From positions 3,534,001 to 3,598,000 of the forward strand of contig NZ_CP101989.1 of NCBI RefSeq assembly GCF_024508275.1: a stretch of DNA of 64,000 bases, read 5' to 3'. Origin of the DNA: Cellulomonas wangsupingiae. GTDB lineage: Bacteria; Actinomycetota; Actinomycetes; Actinomycetales; Cellulomonadaceae. The position numbers and the translations under genes were made by a program. The notes under the pieces were generated by a model. The model did no database searches. It was given only the letters and a program-made list of their open reading frames with translations, and was not told the origin of the DNA. Positions 34,072-42,004 of the stretch are shown in pieces; position 1 is the stretch's first letter; each line of letters begins with the position of its first letter.

Positions 34072-34623
34072 TCAGCGGGCCGCCCGGTCGGTCGCGCCGT
34101 GCGCGGCGAGCGCGGCGTCGAAGGCGGCGAGCACGGGCGGGCTGAACAGCACGAAGCGCACGGTCCGCACCGACGAGCCCGCGTGGCCGTCCAGCCACCC
34201 GCGGGCCGCGCCCACCGCGACCTCGGCGGCCTCGGCCGCGTCCCACCCGTAGGCGCCCGCGCTGACGGCCGGCAGCGCGACGCTCGCCGCACCGAGGCCC
34301 GCGGCGACGTCGAGGCTCGACGTGACGCACGACGCCAGCAGCCCGGGGTCGGTCTCGCCGCGGTACCGGTTGGGCCCCACGGTGTGCACGACCCAGCGGG
34401 CGGGCAGGTCGAACCCGGGCGTGGCCACGGCCTGCCCCACGGGCAGGCCAGCGGGCAGCGTGGTCGCACGCAGCTCGCGGCAGGCGGAGAGCAGCCGCGG
34501 TCCGGCGGCGCGGTGGATCGCCCCGTCGACCCCTGCGCCGCCGAGCAGCGAGGAGTTGGCGGCGTTCACCACGACGTCGACGTCCTGCTGCGTGATGTCC
34601 CCGAGGACCGTCTCGATGGCCAT
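34072..34623 (-). CDS. Macrodomain protein (ADP-ribose binding/hydrolase)
   Basis: A 183-residue macrodomain of the YmdB/MacroD type. IETVLGDITQQDVDVVVNAA, NSSLLGGAGVDGAIHRAAGP and GRAVATPG-like GQAVATPGFDLPARWVVHTVGP form the ADP-ribose cleft; ALPAVSAGAYGWDAAEAAEV is the C-terminal loop. These proteins remove O-acetyl-ADP-ribose or ADP-ribose from proteins. The ATG at 34623 is preceded by a GAGGATGAC site. The upstream 635 bp holds no gene. A sirtuin, whose product is O-acetyl-ADP-ribose, is encoded 9 kb away. Confidence 0.92.
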   Translation of the reverse strand: MAIETVLGDITQQDVDVVVNAANSSLLGGAGVDGAIHRAAGPRLLSACRELRATTLPAGLPVGQAVATPGFDLPARWVVHTVGPNRYRGETDPGLLASCVTSSLDVAAGLGAASVALPAVSAGAYGWDAAEAAEVAVGAARGWLDGHAGSSVRTVRFVLFSPPVLAAFDAALAAHGATDRAAR

Positions 34624-34693
34624 GGCGTCATCCTCGCGCGGCGGTGCGGGCCGGGCGACCCGCACCGGCGCCACGGTGCCCTGGGACGTGGCG

Positions 34694-34725
34694 AGGCCCC
34701 TCGGACGCTTACTCCCGAGGGGCCT
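34694..34725. repeat. Hairpin copy 1 (11-bp arms), upstream of the macrodomain gene
   Basis: Arms AGGCCCCTCGG (34694-34704) and CCGAGGGGCCT (34715-34725) with loop ACGCTTACTC. The same arms and almost the same loop occur again at 35216-35246. Confidence 0.75.
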
Positions 34726-34781
34726 GGCCCGGGCGGCAACGCTACGGCGGGCCGCCACGCGGACGCGCGATGCGCACCCGC

Positions 34782-34859
34782 GTGTCCACACATCGCGTCC
34801 ACAGGGCTGTGTCTGACGGGTGGGTTCGCAGGTCGGCCTGTGGACGGTCCTGTGGACAC
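34782..34859. other. Cluster of DnaA-box-like sequences
   Basis: GTGTCCACA (34782-34790) and its reverse complement TGTGGACAC (34851-34859) match TTGTCCACA at 8 of 9; GCGTCCACA (34795-34803) and TGTGGACGG (34839-34847) match at 7 of 9. They form two nested inverted pairs over 78 bp. DnaA binding is inferred. Confidence 0.4.
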
Positions 34860-35210
34860 AGCGGTGGATGAGATCGGTCCCACAGGACCCTTGTGGGCGT
34901 GCGGCGGCAGGTCTACAACTGGGTGATCGGCTTCGACGGATCGCGCACCACCAGCACAGACGCTCCCCCCGGAGTGCCCGCGGGTGGTGGACGGCCGTCG
35001 AGGACGGACCGACCGGAGAACGCGCGACGCCGCGGCGAGGAGACCCGCCGACCTGTGGATGACGACACAGGGGCAAGCACCGGCACCGGGAGGTCGATCG
35101 TGGTCGTCCCGCCCGCAGCGGACCCGTTCGCCGGGCCCTGCGGGTACGGGACGGAGCCGCGTCGTCAACGGCGGCGTCGGTCACCGGACGGTGACGCACG
35201 ACCCACGGTC

Positions 35211-35252
35211 GCCGGAGGCCCCTCGGACGCTTACTCCGAGGGGCCTTCCGGC
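35211..35252 (-). terminator. Hairpin copy 2, terminator of dtd
   Basis: Arms AGGCCCCTCGG (35216-35226) and CCGAGGGGCCT (35236-35246) with 9-nt loop, extended by GCCGG (35211-35215) and CCGGC (35248-35252). It starts 7 bp after the dtd stop on the minus strand, fitting a GC-rich terminator. Confidence 0.65.
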
Positions 35253-35258
35253 GGCGGC

Positions 35259-35696
35259 TCAGTCCGTCGGCGCCGACTCGACCAGGATGGTCACCGGGCC
35301 GTCGTTGACGAGCTCCACGGCCATGTCGGCGCCGAAGCGGCCCGTCGCCACCTCCAGCCCACGCGCGCGCAGCGCCGCCACGACGGCGTCCACGAGCGGC
35401 TCCGCGACCGCACCGGGGGCTGCGGCGTTCCACGTGGGGCGGCGCCCCTTGCGCACGTCGGCGTAGAGCGTGAACTGGCTGACGACGAGCACCGGCGCCC
35501 CGACCTCGACGGCCGAGCGCTCGTCGCGCAGGATCCGCAGCTCGGCGATCTTGCGGGCGACGACCTCGACCTGCGCCGGCCCGTCGCCGGGCGTGACGCC
35601 GACCAGCGCGAGCAGCCCCGGCCGGTCGATCTCGCCGACGACCTCCCCGTCCACGCGCACGGCGGCCCGCGTGACGCGCTGCACGACCGCCCTCAT
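35259..35696 (-). CDS. dtd: D-aminoacyl-tRNA deacylase
   Basis: A 145-residue DTD protein, normal length. [20 protein letters not shown] is the standard N-terminus; the catalytic [15 protein letters not shown] motif and C-terminal [11 protein letters not shown] (family NxGPxT) complete the chiral pocket formed in the homodimer. It cleaves D-amino acids (and glycine from tRNA-Ala) off tRNA. The ATG at 35696 was chosen because the family starts exactly there; a frame extension to 35846 is shadow. It is last in a minus-strand series after the asparaginase gene, separated by 13 bp. Confidence 0.95.
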   Translation of the reverse strand: MRAVVQRVTRAAVRVDGEVVGEIDRPGLLALVGVTPGDGPAQVEVVARKIAELRILRDERSAVEVGAPVLVVSQFTLYADVRKGRRPTWNAAAPGAVAEPLVDAVVAALRARGLEVATGRFGADMAVELVNDGPVTILVESAPTD

Positions 35697-35709
35697 CGCA
35701 CGTCGCCCG

Positions 35710-36690
35710 TCACGCGTCCGGCCCGAACGTCGCCCGCACCGCACCCACCGGTCGTCCGTGCCCCAGCACGGGGGTGCGGCCGGCCCCGGCGACCAGCGCC
35801 GGGTCGACGCCCGCGACCGCGAGGGCGGCGGCCAGCACCGCGGCACGCGGCCGGCCCGACCCGTCGAGGACCTTCAGGGCGACCGCGCCGCCGTCCGGCA
35901 GCCCTGCGGCGTACACGCCGTCGGCACCGTCCTTCGCGACCAGCCCCGGCACGGCCGTCATGAACGCCGTCACGTCACGGCCCGTCCCGCCGACGTGCCA
36001 CGGGTGGGCCGCCATGGCTCGTCCGACGCGCGCGGGTGCGGACCCGTCCTGCGGGTCGTGCGCCGCCGCGGCGACGCTCCCGAAGGCGCGCGCGAGGCCG
36101 CGCAGCGTCGTCGACAGCAGCGGCGCCCCGCACCCGTCGACGGTGACGTGGTCGACCGGCACACCGGTGGCCTGCGACGTCGTCGCGACGACGGCCTGCT
36201 GCAGCGGGTGCGCGGGGTCGAGGTAGTCGTCCGTCGACCAGCCGGCGGCGCGGCAGGTCGCGAGCATGCCGGCGTGCTTGCCGGAGCAGTTCTGGGTGAG
36301 CGACGCCGGGCCGTGCCCCTGGGCCCGCCGCTCCCACGCGGCGTCCGGGTCCAGCGGCCAGTCCGGGGTGTTCTGCAGGTCGGCCTCCGTCAGGCCGGCA
36401 CCCGCCAGCAGGCCGCGCACGACGTCGAGGTGCGCCTCCTCGCCCGAGTGGCTCGCGCACACCAGCGCGAGGTCCGCGCCCGCCACGTCCAGGCCGTGGT
36501 CGAGCATGGCGACGGCCTGCAGGGGCTTGAGCGAGGACCGGGGCCACACGACGGCGTCCGGGTCCCCCAGGGCGTGCCGCACCGACCCGTCGGGTGCCAG
36601 GACCACGACGTGGCCGAGGTGGACCGACTCGACGAGGTCACCGCGGTGCACCCGTGCCAGCGGCTCGGCGCGGGCGGCGACGTCGGTCAC
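35710..36690 (-). CDS. Asparaginase (L-asparaginase II family)
   Basis: A 326-residue asparaginase of the RXRE-type/ AnsA2-like 'L-asparaginase II' family. Typical motifs are [54 protein letters not shown] and [20 protein letters not shown]. The family hydrolyses L-asparagine to aspartate and ammonia and is distinct from the EcAII type. GTG 36690 overlaps the stop of the DUF2516 gene (GTGA), so it is translationally coupled; a second GTG at 36693 is in frame. Asparagine breakdown fits the nitrogen theme of GlnR and GlnH in the window but no direct link is shown. Confidence 0.9.
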   Translation of the reverse strand: MTDVAARAEPLARVHRGDLVESVHLGHVVVLAPDGSVRHALGDPDAVVWPRSSLKPLQAVAMLDHGLDVAGADLALVCASHSGEEAHLDVVRGLLAGAGLTEADLQNTPDWPLDPDAAWERRAQGHGPASLTQNCSGKHAGMLATCRAAGWSTDDYLDPAHPLQQAVVATTSQATGVPVDHVTVDGCGAPLLSTTLRGLARAFGSVAAAAHDPQDGSAPARVGRAMAAHPWHVGGTGRDVTAFMTAVPGLVAKDGADGVYAAGLPDGGAVALKVLDGSGRPRAAVLAAALAVAGVDPALVAGAGRTPVLGHGRPVGAVRATFGPDA

Positions 36691-37028
36691 CACCCGCCCC
36701 GCGAGGGACCGCCGCCCCGGCGGCGCGAGTACGGCGCGACGGCGGGACGCACGTCGACGAGGTAGATGATCGCGGCGGCCGCGCTGGCCAGCGCGAGCAT
36801 GCTCGGGAAGCGCAGCGGCAGCCCCAGCGGCGGCGGGATCGAGATGAACGCGACGACCGTGGCCGCGACGAGCACCCACGTCCAGAACGTGCGCGTGCGC
36901 TTGCCGGCCGCGGTGAACGCGCCGGCGGGACGACGCAGGCAGTCGACCAGCGCCCACGCGCTGAGCCCGAAGATCACCACGTAGAAGACGAGGAACAGGA
37001 GGATCTGCAAGGACCCGATGATGCTCAC
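36687..37028 (-). CDS. DUF2516 family membrane protein
   Basis: A 113-residue membrane protein with three hydrophobic helices: ~4-27 (IGSLQILLFLVFYVVIFGLS), ~47-66 (TFWTWVLVAATVVAFISIPP) and ~76-92. ALVDCLRRPAGAFTAAGKRTR between the first two is the conserved DUF2516 loop. The family is specific to Actinobacteria and of unknown function. It starts at GTG 37028 with a -10 box seven bases upstream (leaderless) and overlaps the asparaginase start. Confidence 0.85.
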   Translation of the reverse strand: MSIIGSLQILLFLVFYVVIFGLSAWALVDCLRRPAGAFTAAGKRTRTFWTWVLVAATVVAFISIPPPLGLPLRFPSMLALASAAAAIIYLVDVRPAVAPYSRRRGGGPSRGGW

Positions 37029-37035
37029 GCCCAGG

Positions 37036-37041
37036 AGCCTA
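37036..37041 (-). promoter_or_regulatory. -10 box (TAGGCT), leaderless promoter of the DUF2516 gene
   Basis: On the minus strand TAGGCT ends 7 nt before the GTG at 37028; it should also serve the coupled asparaginase gene. Confidence 0.45.
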
Positions 37042-37068
37042 CGAGGTCGGGGGTCCGGGCGCGGCCGC

Positions 37069-37494
37069 TCACCGCCGCGGCACCACGGTGAGCCCTTCGG
37101 CCCGCGCGGCGGCGGCCAGGTGCTCGTCCCAGGCGACGACCAGCAGGTCGGGCGAGCGCAGCGCCAGCGCGGACGCGAGGTGCACCGCGTCGGCGGCCCG
37201 CAGCGGGTGGACGTCGACGAGCCGTGCGGCCTCGTCGAGCACCGCGGGAGCCGTCGCGACGAGCCGCAGGCCCGGTCGCAGGCGGTCCCACGCCGCCGTC
37301 GCCATGCGGGCGTCGTCCTCGTCGAGCAGCCCGGCCCGGCGCCCCGACGCGAGCACGGCGCGCACCTCGGCGTCCGCGAGCCGCGACGTGGCGACCAGGT
37401 CCGCGCCGTCCCACACGGCCGCGACCAGGTCGGTCCCCGGCTCGACGACGCACAGCTTCACCAGCGCGCTGGTGTCCAGGTACGCGAGGGCCAC
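37069..37494 (-). CDS. PIN-domain toxin, VapC family
   Basis: A 141-residue PIN ribonuclease. The acidic metal ligands are in YLDTSALVKL (Asp ~6), LADAEVRAVL (Glu ~43), AADAVHLASAL (Asp ~99) and VVAWDEHLAAAA (Asp ~118). VapC toxins cleave tRNA or rRNA and are held inactive by VapB. It lies 4 bp after the antitoxin gene in the same direction, the usual order. All four acidic residues are present, so the toxin should be active. Confidence 0.9.
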   Translation of the reverse strand: MALAYLDTSALVKLCVVEPGTDLVAAVWDGADLVATSRLADAEVRAVLASGRRAGLLDEDDARMATAAWDRLRPGLRLVATAPAVLDEAARLVDVHPLRAADAVHLASALALRSPDLLVVAWDEHLAAAARAEGLTVVPRR

Positions 37495-37498
37495 GACG

Positions 37499-37759
37499 TC
37501 AGCGCCGCAGCCGGCGCACGAGACCCGACACCGCGCGTCCGGGGCGCGCGGCGCGGTCGGGCTCCGCGGCGGGCCGCTCGCCGTCGGCGGACGTCAGCAG
37601 GCCGTCGCGCTCGAGGCGCGCGACGAGGTCCGCCGACCCGATGCCCACGAGCCGCGCGACGGGCACGCCGCGCTCGGTGACGACGACGTCCTGCCCCGAG
37701 CGGGCCGTCTCGATCCACTGCCTGAGCTCCGCGCGCAACGCGCTGACCGCGACCTCCAT
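37499..37759 (-). CDS. Antitoxin of a VapBC-type pair (Phd/YefM-like)
   Basis: An 86-residue antitoxin. MEVAVSALRAELRQWIETAR and SGQDVVVTERGVPVARLVGI are typical of Phd/YefM-type DNA-binding antitoxins; the C-terminal tail (RAARPGRAVSGLVRRLRR) would neutralise the PIN toxin. It is expected to bind the toxin and repress the operon. A -10 box lies 8 nt before the ATG at 37759. Confidence 0.88.
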   Translation of the reverse strand: MEVAVSALRAELRQWIETARSGQDVVVTERGVPVARLVGIGSADLVARLERDGLLTSADGERPAAEPDRAARPGRAVSGLVRRLRR

Positions 37760-37767
37760 GCCGCCCG

Positions 37768-37773
37768 ACGCTA
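37768..37773 (-). promoter_or_regulatory. -10 box (TAGCGT) of the toxin-antitoxin pair
   Basis: On the minus strand TAGCGT ends 8 nt before the ATG at 37759. Confidence 0.4.
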
Positions 37774-37825
37774 CCGGTGGCCTGCGCGTCGTCCCGTCCG
37801 ACCCGCCCGACGCGGCCGGACCCCG

Positions 37826-38935
37826 TCAGAGCTCGGGCAGCGTGGCCCGGGCCCCCTCGGGATCGGCACCCGCGGCCTCCAGCAGGTCGACGACGAGCGA
37901 GCGCAGCAGCAGCACGAGCGACTGTGCCTGCCAGTCGTCGGGCGCCAGGGTGTACGGGTCGAGGCTCGCCGCGACGCCCAGGAGCCGCTCACGGGTCGGA
38001 TGCGGGTCCTGCCCCGTGCCGAGCGCGAGCGCCAGGTCGTCCGTGGCGCGCGCGGCCGACCCGACCACGTCGGCGACGTGCGGCAGCCCCGGCGCGACGT
38101 GCCCCTCGTCGACCGCGGCGATCGAGCGCCGCGCGAGCACGCGGGCGCTGCGCATCGCGCGGTCCAGCAGCACGGACTGCACCACCATCGCGTCGAGCTC
38201 GCCGCGGTGCCGCCGGTGGGCGGGCGCCAGCCGCACGAGCTCGGCTGCCGAGCGCGCCGCGTCGCGCCACTCGTCGAGGGCCGGCTGCGACGCCCGCCCG
38301 GTGAGCAGCGCCGCCTCGACGTCGTCGACCGAGCGGGTCCGCAGCCCGCGCGCCAGCACGTCGAGCACCTCGGTCAGCTCGTGGACCGCGGCCTGCGCCA
38401 GCGTCCGGGGGTGCCGGCGCGGGTCCGTCGGGGTGAGCAGGGCGACCGCGAGCGCGACGACGCCGCCGACGAGCGCGTCGATCCACCGCCCGAAGGGCCC
38501 GCCGCCGATCTGCGGCAGGCCGACGATGACGATCGCCTGCACCCCCGCCTGCGTCGTGAGCAGCGCCCCACGGTCGAGGAACCTGCCGACCAGCGCCGAC
38601 GCCGCCAGGACGAGGGCCATCTGCCAGATGCCCGACCCGATGACGTGGACGACGAGGTCGCCGGCAGCGACGCCGATCGCGACCCCGATGGCGAGCTCGG
38701 CGACGCGGCGCACCGACCGGTCCCGCGAGAACCCGAGCGCGATCCACGCGGCGACCGGCGCGAAGAAGGGCATCTCGTGGCCGAACACGTACAGCCCGAT
38801 GCCGTACGAGAGCCCCGCGGCGGCCGAGGCCTGCAGGATCAGCGCCCACGACGAGCGCACGCGCGCCCACCCGGCCCGCACGCGCGACCCCAGCTGCAGG
38901 CGCAGCATCACGCGCGCCGGCAAGGGCGCGCTCAC
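37826..38935 (-). CDS. FUSC-family (aromatic acid exporter-like) membrane protein
   Basis: A 369-residue protein. The first ~170 residues hold about five to six hydrophobic helices (SWALILQASAAAGLSYGIGL, FFAPVAAWIALGFS, VRRVAELAIGVAIGVAAGDL, AGVQAIVIVGLPQIGG, IDALVGGVVALAVALL) in the FUSC half-channel pattern, with LTPTDPRRHPR after the last. The rest is cytoplasmic and helical. Related proteins form homodimeric or larger channels for aromatic acid or amphipathic solute export; the substrate here is unknown. Start is GTG 38935, 67 bp after the YgfZ gene. Confidence 0.85.
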   Translation of the reverse strand: MSAPLPARVMLRLQLGSRVRAGWARVRSSWALILQASAAAGLSYGIGLYVFGHEMPFFAPVAAWIALGFSRDRSVRRVAELAIGVAIGVAAGDLVVHVIGSGIWQMALVLAASALVGRFLDRGALLTTQAGVQAIVIVGLPQIGGGPFGRWIDALVGGVVALAVALLTPTDPRRHPRTLAQAAVHELTEVLDVLARGLRTRSVDDVEAALLTGRASQPALDEWRDAARSAAELVRLAPAHRRHRGELDAMVVQSVLLDRAMRSARVLARRSIAAVDEGHVAPGLPHVADVVGSAARATDDLALALGTGQDPHPTRERLLGVAASLDPYTLAPDDWQAQSLVLLLRSLVVDLLEAAGADPEGARATLPEL

Positions 38936-39002
38936 CGCCGTCCACCCCCGCGGCCCGCACCGCCACGCCCACGCAGCGTGCTCACCGCCCGGCGCAGCCC
39001 GC

Positions 39003-40196
39003 TCACCCGCCGAGCATGGGATGCCCGCCGAGCCCGCGGGTCAGCGGACCCCGCGCGACGGGCCGGTCGGGCGTCACGCCCTCGCCGGCCACGATGACCT
39101 CCTGGCCGGCCGCCACGGCACCGCCCTCGCAGTCGGCGAGCAGCACGGCGTCCTCCGGCACGGACCGCTTGACGACCGCGAGGGCCACCGGCCCGAGCTC
39201 GTGGTGCCGCGCGACGGTCGTGACGCGTCCCACGGGCCGGCCCGGCTCGGCCGCGTCGGCGCCGCCCGCGGTCGGTGCGGCCGCGCCGGGCAGCCGCACG
39301 GCCGCCCCCGCGTCGGGCAGCAGGTGCCCGGACCCGTCGAGGTGCAGCATGACGAGACGCCGCGGCGGCCGGCCCAGGTTGTGCACGCGCGCGACGGTCT
39401 CCTGCCCGCGGTAGCAGCCCTTGTGCAGGTGCACCGCGGTGCGCAGCCAGTCCAGCTCGTGCGGGATCGTCCGGTCGTCGACCTCGTGGCTCGTGCGCGG
39501 CCGCCACGCCTCGACGCGCAGCGCCTCGGACGCCCACGTGCCGACGAGCGGCCAGCCCGCCGCCTCCCGCGCCCGCACCTCCTCGACCAGCCGCTCGCGC
39601 GGCACGAGCACGAGGCGCCACCGGCGGTCGGCACCCGGGTGGGCGTCGTCGTCCGGTCCGTAGCGGGTGCCGCCGGCTGCGGTGCGCGGCCACGGGTCGC
39701 GCCACGTGACCGGCTCGTCCGGCGCGCCCTCGGCGTCGACGGGCTCGGCCAGCGCGGCCCAGGCGTCGGTGGCGTCCGCGACCTCGACGCGCAGCATGAA
39801 CCGCATGCGGTCGAGCCAGGCGGCGAGCGCGGGCGCGGTCTCGGTGAGCAGCCACGTCGTCGTGCCGTCGTCGACGACGCCGGCCGCGTGCTCGACGTGG
39901 CCGTGCGGGTCGAGCACGAGCAGCTCGGTCGACGTGCGCGGCGCGAGCGTGGCGACGTCCTGGCTGGTCAGGGAGTGCAGCCACGTCAGACGGTCCGGGC
40001 CGGTGACCGTGACCACGCCGAGGTGCGACTGGTCGACGACCGCGCCGCCGCGCATCAGCGCACGCTGCTCCGCCGTCGGGTCGCCGTAGTGCCACGCGAC
40101 GCCCGCGTCGGGGCCGCCTGCCGGGACGGCGCCGTGGCGCGCCAGCAGCGGGCTGCGGTGCCGCGGCACGGCCGGTCCCTGCGGGGAGTCGGTCAT
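39003..40196 (-). CDS. ygfZ: Folate-binding Fe-S cluster protein YgfZ
   Basis: A 397-residue GcvT-like protein. The YgfZ signature is KGCYRGQETVARVHNLGRPP at ~258-277, with the Cys that defines the family. The N-terminal GcvT fold shows VVTVTGPDRLTWLHSLTSQD and ELLVLDPHGHVEHAAGVV. YgfZ uses tetrahydrofolate to help maintain certain Fe-S proteins. ATG 40196 follows the nitrobindin-like gene stop by 1 bp, so the two are coupled; the same pairing of YgfZ with an FABP/nitrobindin gene is common in Actinobacteria. Confidence 0.93.
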   Translation of the reverse strand: MTDSPQGPAVPRHRSPLLARHGAVPAGGPDAGVAWHYGDPTAEQRALMRGGAVVDQSHLGVVTVTGPDRLTWLHSLTSQDVATLAPRTSTELLVLDPHGHVEHAAGVVDDGTTTWLLTETAPALAAWLDRMRFMLRVEVADATDAWAALAEPVDAEGAPDEPVTWRDPWPRTAAGGTRYGPDDDAHPGADRRWRLVLVPRERLVEEVRAREAAGWPLVGTWASEALRVEAWRPRTSHEVDDRTIPHELDWLRTAVHLHKGCYRGQETVARVHNLGRPPRRLVMLHLDGSGHLLPDAGAAVRLPGAAAPTAGGADAAEPGRPVGRVTTVARHHELGPVALAVVKRSVPEDAVLLADCEGGAVAAGQEVIVAGEGVTPDRPVARGPLTRGLGGHPMLGG

Positions 40197-40197
40197 G

Positions 40198-40800
40198 TCA
40201 GCCGTCCACCCGGGCCAGCCGGGCCGAGGCGTACGGCTGGATCGGCTGCCCGAAGGCCGCCAGGTCGTGGGCCCACATCAGCTCGCCGTTGACCATGCCG
40301 TACAGCCGCTTGCCGGCCGTGACGACCGCGCCGGTCGCGGTGTGCGCGACCAGGTCCGACGCGAGGTCGATGCGCCCGTTGCCGACCTCGCCGACGTACA
40401 CCGCGACGTGCCCGGACGGGTCGGCGAGCAGCAGCTCGACCGGGTGCTTGTCCGGTGCCAGGTCCGCGGGGCGCTCGGGCGGGACGCGCCAGTAGCCGGC
40501 CTCGGTGGACCACACGGGGCCGTCGGTCGCCTCCGGGGCGCCCGCGGGCGCCGCGTCGGGGTCGCCCGCGGCCGGGGCGTCCGGGTCGAGGTCGGCGGCG
40601 TCGTCCGGTGCGACGACGAGCCGGGTCGTGGTCCGGTACGCGAGGTAGGGGCCACCGTCGTGGGTGATCTCGAGCTCCTGCGTGAAGGCGCTCTCCTCGA
40701 TCCCGGGGTACCCCACGACGCCCTCGCCGCGCCAGCGGCCGACCAACCAGGCGAGCGGGTAGACCTCGGGGGCCAGGCCCTCGGGCAGCACGAACGGCAC
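40198..40800 (-). CDS. FABP/nitrobindin-like heme-binding beta-barrel protein
   Basis: A 200-residue protein of the THAP4/nitrobindin-type FABP family. LAWLVGRWRGEGVVGYPGIE contains the GxWxGxG lid motif; ELEITHDGGPYLAYRTTTRL and EAGYWRVPPER, then VELLLADPSGHVAVYVGEV, form barrel strands. Nitrobindins bind heme and react with NO or peroxynitrite. An acidic Pro/Ala insert of ~30 residues (DDAADLDPDAPAAGDPDAAP) lies between strands and is longer than usual. The proximal His could not be fixed from sequence alone. Confidence 0.87.
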   Translation of the reverse strand: MPFVLPEGLAPEVYPLAWLVGRWRGEGVVGYPGIEESAFTQELEITHDGGPYLAYRTTTRLVVAPDDAADLDPDAPAAGDPDAAPAGAPEATDGPVWSTEAGYWRVPPERPADLAPDKHPVELLLADPSGHVAVYVGEVGNGRIDLASDLVAHTATGAVVTAGKRLYGMVNGELMWAHDLAAFGQPIQPYASARLARVDG

Positions 40801-40899
40801 GGTGCCTCCTCGGCTCGGGCGCGCGTCGGCGGTCGCCGACGCTCACGGGCGGCAGGTGACCGGCGGGTCACCCGCGTGGCGCAGGTCAGCGCCGAGGGC

Positions 40900-41007
40900 T
40901 CAGCGCTGGCCCTTGTAGAGGCGGTAGGCGACGAAGCCCGCGAACCACGCGATCGTCAGCGTGGCCAGCACGAGCAGGCCGATGAAGAAGCCCTCGAGCG
41001 CAGTCAT
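40900..41007 (-). CDS. 35-residue small membrane protein
   Basis: ATG 41007 to stop 40900 encodes 35 residues: MTALEGFFIGLLVLATLTIA then WFAGFVAYRLYKGQR. It is one transmembrane helix (about residues 6-28) with a positive C-terminus, i.e. C-terminus inside. TAGGAT lies 6 nt before the ATG on the minus strand, a good leaderless promoter, which supports a real gene. Function is unknown; similar ~35-residue proteins are encoded near this position in other Actinobacteria as far as I recall. Confidence 0.7.
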   Translation of the reverse strand: MTALEGFFIGLLVLATLTIAWFAGFVAYRLYKGQR

Positions 41008-41013
41008 GCACCG

Positions 41014-41019
41014 ATCCTA
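41014..41019 (-). promoter_or_regulatory. -10 box (TAGGAT) of the 35-residue membrane protein gene
   Basis: On the minus strand TAGGAT ends 6 nt before the ATG at 41007. Confidence 0.45.
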
Positions 41020-41056
41020 ACGACGTGAGCGGCCAGGATGCTCCCGCGCGCGGTCA

Positions 41057-41791
41057 TCAGCCCGCCAGGACCCGTCCGGCGACGTACACCAGGAGCCCGC
41101 TGACGGTCACCGGGACGACGGTCACGGCGATCGACGGCAGGCGTCGGGCGAGGGCCGGGAACCGGTCGAACAGGGCGTCGAGCGCGGCCACGAGCAGCCC
41201 GATGCCGACGCCCAGGGCGCAGCCGGCGACGAGCTCGACCGCCGGCAGCAGCCAGCCCACGAGCGTCCCGCCGCCCGTCGCGGCCGCGACGGTGATCAGG
41301 TAGACCAGCCACCTGCGGGCACGCAGGGCCACGACGGCCGACCCCAGGGCGAGCGCGACGGCCCCGGCGACGACGAGCTCGGCCCCGCCCTCGAGCCGCG
41401 CGGTGGCGACCCACCCGGTGACGCACACGGCGAGCACGGTGCCGGCGACGGTGCCGGACACGGACTCGACCATCCGCAGCCGGCCGTCACGGCGCAGCAG
41501 CTCGTTGACGAACGCGAGCACGACGGCACCGGCGAACACGAGCGCCATGTGCTGCAGGTACGGCTGCTCCGCGGTGAACGTCACGGCGACCACGGACCCC
41601 AGGCCACCGAGCGCGACGACGGCCACCGCTCCCGGGGTGAACGGCAGCCCCGCGAGCGCGGGCCAGCCGGCGGCCAGCAGGACCACGAGCACCGCGCTGA
41701 CCACCGCGAGGGGCAGGACGCCGACGTACCCGGCGACGGCGACGACGGCCGCCAGGACGGCCGTGAGCACGGACCGGGTCTCGATGCTCAT
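41057..41791 (-). CDS. Hypothetical integral membrane protein
   Basis: A 244-residue protein with about eight closely spaced hydrophobic helices, e.g. SVLTAVLAAVVAVAGYVGVL, LAVVSAVLVVLLAAGWPALA, VVAVALGG-like GAVAVVALGGLGSVVAVTF, and VELVAGCALGVGIGLLVAAL. Two conserved-looking loops are FTAEQPYLQHMA and NELLRRDGRLRMVESVSG. I do not recognise a transporter motif. It is monocistronic and lies divergent from glnR, so it could be a GlnR-linked gene, but nothing in the sequence shows this. Confidence 0.8.
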   Translation of the reverse strand: MSIETRSVLTAVLAAVVAVAGYVGVLPLAVVSAVLVVLLAAGWPALAGLPFTPGAVAVVALGGLGSVVAVTFTAEQPYLQHMALVFAGAVVLAFVNELLRRDGRLRMVESVSGTVAGTVLAVCVTGWVATARLEGGAELVVAGAVALALGSAVVALRARRWLVYLITVAAATGGGTLVGWLLPAVELVAGCALGVGIGLLVAALDALFDRFPALARRLPSIAVTVVPVTVSGLLVYVAGRVLAG

Positions 41792-41970
41792 CGCGGACCC
41801 CGGCGTCGGCCGTCCTGTCGACGGCTCACGGGCCGGTCGGGTCGCCGGCAGGTCGGGCGGTCGTCGTCAAGCACGCGGGCGATTCTCGCAGACGCGGCGG
41901 CCGGGACCCGACGCGCGCCCGGACGGGTGGCCTGCGCGGGCACCCGGCGCAGGTGGGGCCTACCACGCGG

Positions 41971-41976
41971 TAGCGT
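41971..41976 (+). promoter_or_regulatory. -10 box (TAGCGT) of glnR within a CTACC/GGTAG palindrome
   Basis: TAGCGT at 41971-41976 is partly overlapped by the small palindrome CTACCACGCGGTAG (41960-41973). An AGGAGGTGACAG ribosome binding site lies before the GTG at 42005, so this transcript is leadered. Confidence 0.4.
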
Positions 41977-42004
41977 GTGCCCCCTCGCAGCCAGGAGGTG
42001 ACAG

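Larger units (their letters stand above)
34624..35258. other. Gene-free stretch with paired hairpins and DnaA-box-like sites
   Basis: 635 bp between the macrodomain and dtd genes with no credible ORF: the frames present lack start context and codon bias. It holds a hairpin (34694-34725), a cluster of TGTGGACA-type sequences (34782-34859), one more at 35054-35062, and a second near-identical hairpin (35211-35252). Confidence 0.6.

Noticed and set aside
34782..34859. Chromosomal replication origin
   Set aside because: dnaA and dnaN are absent nearby, the boxes are few and imperfect, and there is no AT-rich unwinding region.
34893..35963. Plus-strand gene in the macrodomain-dtd gap
   Set aside because: It runs antisense through dtd and asparaginase, has no ribosome binding site and no recognisable protein features.
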